Shown here: piece by piece, positions 57,720 to 64,000 of the stretch | How the letters are laid out: every line of letters starts with the position of its first letter | Numbering within the stretch: the stretch's first letter is position 1 | Assembly: GCA_963457665.1 (NCBI GenBank) | Contig: OY735225.1 | Span: forward strand, 239,501 to 303,500 | Direction of reading: 5' to 3' | Length of the DNA: 64,000 nucleotides | Origin: Thysanoteuthis rhombus | Taxonomy: Eukaryota > Mollusca > Cephalopoda > Oegopsida > Thysanoteuthidae | Made by a program: the position numbers and the translations under genes | Notes under the pieces: model-generated | Database searches by the model: none | Seen by the model: the letters and a program-made list of their open reading frames with translations, nothing else | Told to the model about the DNA's origin: nothing

Positions 57720-57880
57720 CGTCATCATCATCATCAGTCTTTAATCGTCTGTCATTGGTTATAAACCTTCCCCAGGATCCGACACATTTCTCAATCATGG
57801 GCGTTGCGAAGCCAGCATTCTCTGAGTTTGTCTTATTCATCTCTCCATCTTATATCCTGTTAGCCTAACATACCATCATT
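57720..57880 (-). repeat. RTE retrotransposon 3' tip with (GAT)n tail
   Basis: catcatcatcatcagtcttt, then aaccttccccaggatccgac, then tctccatcttatatcctgtt give the last 160 bases of the element on the minus strand. Confidence 0.85.
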
Positions 57881-57884
57881 ACCA

Positions 57885-58478
57885 TTTTAGAGGTTTTGGG
57901 ACGCTAAAAAAATTCCTATATAAATTTATGGCAATTGCTCCTTCGGTTTACACCATTTAGACCTACGAAAGTTTTCATAGTAACTCTCTACTTTTGGATA
58001 GTGGGAAAACCTGTATTCTCTTCTTATTTCTTTTTATCACATCGTCTTGTTTCTCAGCCTTCCTCAGATATATCCTGCATTCGATAATCCTTAATGTCGC
58101 ATATTAATCTTACAAAAATATTTTTTACCTATAAATCCGCTTTATTTTAATTTTCATCGGGCAAGGCAGCAGTTTACTTGATGCAGTATATTTCTGGAGA
58201 TGGTCAAAGAATATATTGACCATAATGCTGGAATAAAAATGACATAGATTATGACACTAATCTGAATAATCAGTGGAATAAATGCATTGTGGAAGTAGAG
58301 AGTCAATAATAAACCAGAAAACTTAAAAGTGCGCGCGTACTCTCGCGTATTGGTTGGTCCTGGCTCATGGTGCAGCGGGAAGCAAAAAGCTCGACCTTTA
58401 CCAAGTGTCCCATATATATATAATGGGGAAGATTACATAAGTGCGCACTTACACATACACATGCATCTATCTATCTAT
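57885..58478. other. Non-coding spacer
   Basis: No exon or repeat was recognised. Confidence 0.35.
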
Positions 58479-58830
58479 TTAATAGAAAACGTCAACCGAA
58501 AGTGTCACCCGCACTGTCAAAATAGGTTTCTTAAGTTTTTAATTTGGTCTGGCTGCCTGTCTGGCTAGTTGGCTATGTATGTATGCATATAAGCGTATAC
58601 TCCCTAACAATTTTTTTAGTGGCGGAGGGGGGCAGTGTGCTGAATTGATCCCTTAGTTTCCAAGCTTCTTCAGCAATTCAGAATTTTTAGTGATCAGTGC
58701 CCAACAAAATTGGAGAGAATTTCTTTATTCATCGGCCAGCTCTTTCTCTAATTTTTCAGTCGATCGTCCCCAAAACAGGATGCTTCCAAAAGACGTTGGT
58801 CATGTGTCTGTTTCTATTGGGAGACTAACC
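58479..58830 (+). mobile_element. Family A element
   Basis: The left end aatagaaaacgtcaaccgaa is intact, followed by ggtttcttaagtttttaatt, ggctatgtatgtatg and, at the right end, tgtttctattgggagactaac. Confidence 0.78.
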
Positions 58831-59109
58831 CGATCAGTATATCTATCTATACGATACGGATATTCATTTAGCTTAGCTTGGTCTGGTGCAGGGTTTTATA
58901 TTTGGTTGTTAGAAAGACTGTCTTGTCAAACAATCATTGTTTCTCATGGGCCATGAGAAAATGAATAAGTCTAAAATATTGAAGTTCTAAAGTGACGGCT
59001 AAAATATATAAGAATGGAAATAAAATCAAGTTCTCAAAAATAAAATAAAAAAACACCAGATAATAAATGATATCACTATGTATCAATTTGAGACGAAATG
59101 AATTGATTA

Positions 59110-59115
<6 letters not shown>

Positions 59116-59184
<69 letters not shown>
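59116..59184. repeat. (TA)n microsatellite
   Basis: About 34 TA units. Confidence 0.96.
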
Positions 59185-59187
<3 letters not shown>

Positions 59188-59507
59188 CTTTACTGCTGTA
59201 AAAACTAAAGATCATACTGTGTAAATCGAAGTTCACTTGGTTGTTTCTGCATTTACCCCAAAATTATGCCAACATGTTTTCTAAACAAAATAATACCTGC
59301 TTTGTCTGTAAGGATAGGAATGCAGAACATGAACTGAACTCTCTCTCTCTCTTACATGTATGCGTATGTGTGCGTGTGTACGCGCAGCGTTTGTGTTATT
59401 TGGATATAGAAATGAAATAGTATTAAAGTATTATGACACTTAGGAAAATTAACTAACATCTTTCCCTATTTAGGCTCGATCAGAAATGATTTTTTTTAGT
59501 TTTAAAA

Positions 59508-59565
59508 AATAGCGTTCAGTTTTGCATTCATGTCGTTATGGATAAACCAGATATTATTTTGTTCA

Positions 59566-59626
<61 letters not shown>

Positions 59627-59645
59627 AATGCTGAACGCTGTAACA
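59508..59645. repeat. (TA)n flanked by an inverted repeat
   Basis: agcgttcagttttgcattcat (59510) is the imperfect reverse complement of atgaatgctgaacgct (59624). About 25 TA units and 36 bases lie between. The (TA)n may have expanded inside a small foldback. Confidence 0.7.
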
Positions 59646-59754
59646 AATTTGAAAGAGAGAGAGAGGGGGTCATGAAATCGTTGACCATGAAGCAGCTGCA
59701 TTATTTGAACTTGAGACTTGACTGCGCCAAAGAAAGAAATGAAGGAATAGAAAG

Positions 59755-59790
59755 AAGAAGAAGAAGAAGAAGAAGAAGAAGAAGAAGAAA
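59755..59790. repeat. (GAA)n microsatellite
   Basis: About 12 GAA units. Confidence 0.95.
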
Positions 59791-59794
59791 TTCA

Positions 59795-60500
59795 TTACGT
59801 TAATCAAACCAGTTCCTGTTGCCAGTGACGGGTTATCTACAAGCCAGGCCCCTTGGCTAAACTTTAGTAAGGCTCCCCCTAACCTTGCCTCACTCCTGGT
59901 TGAATAGAATTAAATGACATTTAGTCACGTTAAATAATTTATATTGTTGTACTATGTATAATGTCCTAACAGGTATGGGCAACCTTTTATATCCATCGGG
60001 CCACATAAGACATTTTTAATTTTTATTTGGGTTACACATTCACTTCAAAAATGTAAATGATAATATTGAAAGTGGACTTGATTTCTATTTTAGACAGAAA
60101 ATAAAATTTAAAAAAATAATACAATTGTCTTTCTGAAAAAAGTTGGCCACAAAAATGTTGCCCAAATGTGATGTACTATGTACTGCAGTATGAAGTCCTA
60201 AAGGCATTACTTTCTATGTTTGGATCTCGATTCAGGAAATAAAAGAGTATTCGTAATATTCCAGATCTGGAACGATGAGCAAAAGTATTGGAATATCATC
60301 CCAAATTCTCACGTATACACACAATAAAACAATCCTTTTCTCCTTCAAGTCTAAAGCTTGAACTTACCCAATCTAATGTTTAATCTGCCACTGCCTATTG
60401 CTGTGTGACTCAGCAACCGTTTCAAATCTCGATCAGTTCTGTTTACAAATTCCACCCCCACAAAATCGACATAGTGTAAAAGTGAGGGTGTGTTGCGAAT
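59795..60500. other. Non-coding spacer
   Basis: Nothing recognised. The plus frame from 60398 runs into the foldback that follows. Confidence 0.35.
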
Positions 60501-60504
60501 TGCA

Positions 60505-60965
60505 GGTCGGTATCATTATCTTGAATCTGTTTATGCCACCGCCGATTTTGCTGCAATTCCTTTGGCTACCTAATCACTTAGCGTACTTCTCGTGTTACTG
60601 CTTTGCGAACTACCCGGAAAGAAAGGGAGTGAACTCCAGGGAATTTATTTCGATCTCAATAATTAAATCAAAAATAAAATGGTTTTCATTTTTATATCTG
60701 AATAGATTGCTTTAATTCTATAGTTTGTAAAAATAGGGTCGAATAAAAATAACACCATCACACTGATTATAGAAAAATAAAATGTCAACCGTAGTTTTGG
60801 GAAACACAAGGGATTAAAGAATCCCCTAAAATTTATTCCTTTCCATTCCAGGTTATTTGCAAAGCAGGAAAATAATGAGAACGCAAAATGATTTGGCAGC
60901 CAATAGAATAGCGGCAAATTCGGCGTCGGTATAAACAGATTTGGAATAATTAATACCTCTGTTGG
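60505..60965. mobile_element. Foldback element, about 155-bp diverged arms
   Basis: The plus string tggctacctaatcacttagc, then ctgctttgcgaactacccgg and agaaagggagtgaactcc (60568..60635) is matched by the reverse complement of 60810..60905 (tggctgccaaatcattttgc, ctgctttgcaaataacctgg, atggaaaggaataaattt). The outer ends gaatctgtttatgcc and aaatctgtttatacc also agree. Because the arms match, frames on the two strands give similar peptides (WLPNHLAYFS and WLPNHFAFSL); this is not evidence of coding. Confidence 0.7.
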
Positions 60966-61309
60966 CTTGGACAGCAGTAGCAAGCTTAATACAGTCGTTA
61001 GCATTTGGAACCGGGTATAACGCATTTTCCAAAATTCAAAGTACCTATTGGTTATGCCAAATACTAAGATAGGCCCTTTATAATCTCTAAAAAAACATAA
61101 TTTCAACAAACTTTCAGTGTCAAGTAAATAGATCACCGTGCAGTGAAAAGCATATTGTATTCTCAAGCATTGATAATGGGTTGGGTAGGATGTTCTTATA
61201 AAAAAAAACCTTCCGCAAGCTGAATTGGTGTAAACCGAATTTGCAAATATCATCAATCAATATGGGGAATTATTTTTTAGCGTCAAAAGAAGTTGGTTAA
61301 CTTTCGGTA

Positions 61310-61535
61310 GAGTAGGCTCAACCTTCAAGAACAAGGAAATCCCATCAGTTCAGAAAAGAATCAATATTTGTACAACCATTGTATCCACCCTATTGTCACC
61401 TGAAACATAGAACCTAACCAAAAGATCGACCCCAAAACTGAGAACTGCACAACGTACACTTGAGAGAATCATGCTCAACATCACATGGATAGATCATGAG
61501 ACAGCAAAGTATAGTAGATCAGATATATCATTGAG
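61310..61535 (+). repeat. RTE retrotransposon 3' fragment
   Basis: gtaggctcaaccttcaagaa, then attgtcacctgaaacataga, then cataaccaaaagatcgac-like and catgctcaacatcacatgga match the RTE 3' region. It is internally deleted. Confidence 0.75.
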
Positions 61536-61549
61536 GCCGTGAGAAAACT

Positions 61550-61927
61550 TGGTATGTATCACGCGAGCCGGTTGCATTAATGAACGACTGAAAATTAAAA
61601 ATGAAAAAAAGACCCCTCATTATGCAAAGAAAATCTTCCTTTTTTTCCCTTTTTTCAAAATTCGTAGTTTAAATAGGTTTTTAGTTGGAAGTTGAATTTG
61701 CAATGTAAGATTATTCTAAATTGGTCTCCTTTAGTTTATGTCCGACAGTATTCACTTTCATGTCTTTTTTGGATATTTTTAGTGATCACCTCCCACAAAA
61801 TTCGAGACAAGTAACTTATCCATTGGCAACCCCCTTTTCCATTCAAAAAAAAAAATCATCCCAACTCGGCATGCTGCCAAGAGACGTTGGTCACGGGATG
61901 GTTTCTATTGAGCAGCAAACCAAACAT
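61550..61927 (+). mobile_element. Family A element, left end missing
   Basis: Begins at tatgtatcacgcgagccgg, where it interrupts the RTE fragment, and ends gggatggtttctattgagca and gcaaaccaaacatg. Confidence 0.72.
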
Positions 61928-62257
61928 GCACGTTTTAGATTCTGATTGTTACAAAAATGTGCCACGGTGGAATTTAAAGTTTAGTTCGTTTTACTGTGTC
62001 GGTCAGAATTGAACAACAAATGGCTAAGAGAAAAAAAAAAGAAAGAACATACACCAAGCCCCAACCCAAACAGACAACTTGACCAACCTCGAAGATCGTA
62101 AGAGTCCTGAACGAATGGGGACGGTGTTAGGGTTATTGACTGAAGAGTGAAACTGTTTTTTTATGAATATTCAAGATGCGCACTTGAAGTAGTTAAGCAA
62201 ATATAGAGGAGGTCATAAATTTTGAACTACTCGGTAATTAAAATTCCGCTACCCCTT

Positions 62258-62261
<4 letters not shown>

Positions 62262-62308
<47 letters not shown>

Positions 62309-62332
62309 TGTGTGTATGTGTGTGTGTGTGTG

Positions 62333-62378
<46 letters not shown>
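62262..62378. repeat. (TA)n, (GT)n, (TA)n
   Basis: TA tracts of about 22 and 19 units flank a 30-base GT-rich block. Confidence 0.95.
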
Positions 62379-62379
<1 letters not shown>

Positions 62380-62392
62380 GAACATTATTCAT

Positions 62393-62788
62393 ACAGGTCT
62401 GGTAAGTCACTTAATAGAAACTGTCACAAGATTAACGTCTTTTGGCTGCATGTCGTGTTGGGGGTGATCAATTAGAATATTGGAAAGGGGATGATCAACG
62501 AATTGGTAACTCCTCAAGGATCATTAAAAAAGTTTGAATTAAAAAAACAAACAAAAAAAACAAGCGTAGAACCCCAAGGACCGATTTAGCATAATCTTAC
62601 ATTGCAACCTTTTCATGAGAAATGTTTTTCCCTTCGACATAATAAGGAGTAAAAGTATTAATTTCCAGCCCTCGAACTCCATTAGTACGCGTGATATATG
62701 CATACTTACAAACCTAGCTAGCCAAACCAACTTGAAAACTGAAAGAAAGCTATGTTTTGTTGACAGTTTTAGTTGAAGGTTCCTGATA
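62393..62788 (-). mobile_element. Family A element, minus, near full length
   Basis: caggtctggtaagtcactta, then gaaactgtcacaagattaac, to ttttagttgaaggttcctga. Confidence 0.75.
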
Positions 62789-62794
62789 CACACA

Positions 62795-62921
62795 TACATA
62801 CATACATACATACATACATACATACATTCATACATAGCCAGATAGCCAGACTAACTTGAAACCTAAAGAAACCTGTGTTGACAGTTCTGGTGACGGATTT
62901 GGCGTATGGTTTCTGATACAT
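62795..62921 (-). mobile_element. Family A left-end fragment with (CATA)n
   Basis: About 12 CATA units, then agccagatagccagactaac, aaacctaaagaaacctgtg and ggcgtatggtttctgata. It looks like a second, truncated copy that has the same end as its neighbour. Confidence 0.65.
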
Positions 62922-62924
62922 AAA

Positions 62925-63555
62925 AGCCATATGTTCGAATGCATGGCGATATTAAAAATATTGGCTTGTAGTTCTATAATGAATTTTTTCGTTGATAAGA
63001 AATGTGAAGATCCAAAAGCTGCACTGCTATTAAACTTTCAAATTGATCGACTCATAAAAGCAATGGCCACCTTAGCATGTAAAATACCCAAAACATGACG
63101 CCCAAGTTCACCTAGGGAAACACAGAAACAGGACGATGGATCACTTGATGCTTTGTCTTGGCCACATTTTTAATTTGATGAAAAGGATTATTTGAAAACC
63201 TTTATTTAATTCGACTGAACTGGAACATTATCAAACGATGGCTAAGGCTGACTCGTTATCATTTCGGTGTTACGGGATCCGAAAGAATGTGTTGCGTCAT
63301 GGCGGTTGGCTTGTCTATTGAGAAGATCAGCATTTGTTCACAGTCGAACGCTTTCTAGTGGAAGCAGGTGTGAATACGTTCTCGTTCACCAAGAACACGT
63401 TTTAAACCAGCAGACAAATATCTTCATCATCGGAGCATCGCAGATTTTACAGGTGTGTGAATGGACAGGCAAGGTGAGAAGAATGTGTGGTACTGATTAT
63501 TCTTAAAGATTAGACTTGCTGTCTTTGAAAATCAGCATTATACATCTCAATGTGT
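62925..63555. other. Non-coding, one possible plus splice donor
   Basis: The plus frame 63267..63506 includes a donor-like AGGCAAG|GTGAGAAG at 63475 but no recognised product or acceptor. Confidence 0.3.
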
Positions 63556-63559
63556 CTGG

Positions 63560-63770
63560 GTTTGATCACCTAGGGACCAATTCGGCATGCACCCACATTG
63601 CGGGTTGAATCCTTACTAAAACCAATTTGGACTAGAGTGATGGGATACAGAGTAAATGTTTAAATTTTCAGTCCTCTAGCTTCATTGGCACGGCTTGCAC
63701 GTGTGATACATAGTCAGCTGGCCAACCAGCTTGACCTATTTGAAAACTGAAGAAACTTATAATTTTTTTA
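63560..63770 (-). mobile_element. Family A left-half fragment
   Basis: ggaccaattcggcatgcacc, then gggttgaatccttac, then ttcagtcctctagcttcatt and gtgatacatagtcagctgg match the minus strand of the left half of family A. Confidence 0.7.
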
Positions 63771-63842
63771 AATTAAAGTGTTCATCTATTTGACAGTCCC
63801 ATGATTATTAACCTAACTTAGTCAAAGTCTCAAAACACATCT

Positions 63843-63890
63843 CTAGGAAGGCTTATGTCCAACAATGGATTTCAAAAGGCTGATAGAAAA
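63843..63890 (+). repeat. RTE retrotransposon 3' tip
   Basis: aggaaggcttatgtccaaca, then atggatttcaaaaggctgat corresponds to the last 45 bases of the RTE family before its tail. Confidence 0.55.
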
Positions 63891-64000
63891 ATCAATATTA
63901 TAGTTTAAAATACAAGGAGCTTAATGGTGGCAAATTTTTATTGAGCAATCAACGATCTCCCATTCACAAATCCAAATCGTATTGTTGTGTCCCTCATAAT

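Noticed and set aside
60663-61256. 197-codon minus frame
   Set aside because: It crosses one arm of a foldback element and AT-rich DNA. The similarity to the plus frame comes from the inverted repeat.

Overview
The window looks like animal nuclear DNA: AT-rich, intron-containing and crowded with microsatellites and interspersed repeats. Several repeats carry the short motif GGGAGGTAAC or its variants GGGAGATAAC and AGGGGGATAACTC, which recur in mollusc genomes. Together with RTE-type non-LTR and Penelope-like debris and dense (TA)n, this suggests a mollusc or another lophotrochozoan. That assignment is an inference. No prokaryotic gene, CRISPR array or virus was found.

Three protein-coding loci are supported, all on the minus strand. 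(1) A secreted protein: four exons at 11451..11403, 9003..8940, 5561..5429 and 3640..3487 join in one open frame with matching phases (1, 2, 0, then 1). It has a signal peptide, and the gene continues past the left edge. (2) One orphan internal exon at 23622..23446 with good splice sites and a lysine-rich product. (3) A FAM167 homologue: a large exon at about 36965..35566 with a long disordered N-terminal region, a 2.76 kb intron, and the last exon at 32809..32555 with the conserved C-terminus. A possible plus-strand first exon lies inside an intron of gene 1 (about 7757..7901).

Most of the rest is repeats. An RTE-clade retrotransposon family is present as a 5'-truncated 2.2 kb copy (38163..40325, minus), an 0.85 kb copy (43905..44760, plus) and about ten shorter 3' fragments, several ending in a (GAT)n tail. 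Family A is an element of about 420 bp with short imperfect terminal inverted repeats, seen about twenty times and several times as inverted pairs. Family B is an element of about 470 bp with long terminal inverted repeats and the GGGAGGTAAC motif (24064, 43229, 47040). Family C carries GGGGGAGGTAATTGTGCAT (3855, 47275, 48165). Family D is a GC-richer unit, tandem at 14820..16810 and again at 51690..52110. A 103-bp tandem repeat fills 4150..4735.

A second layer consists of foldback (palindromic) elements sitting in or next to (TA)n tracts, at 12.2, 25.6, 30.9, 31.8, 51.0, 55.0, 59.5 and 60.5 kb. Several of these foldbacks, plus a degraded Penelope-like 3' end at 55.3..56.6 kb, carry a string of the type CTGANGA, hairpin, GAAA, short hairpin, which resembles a hammerhead ribozyme core. 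This recurring element-ribozyme-microsatellite association is the most interesting structural signal in the window.
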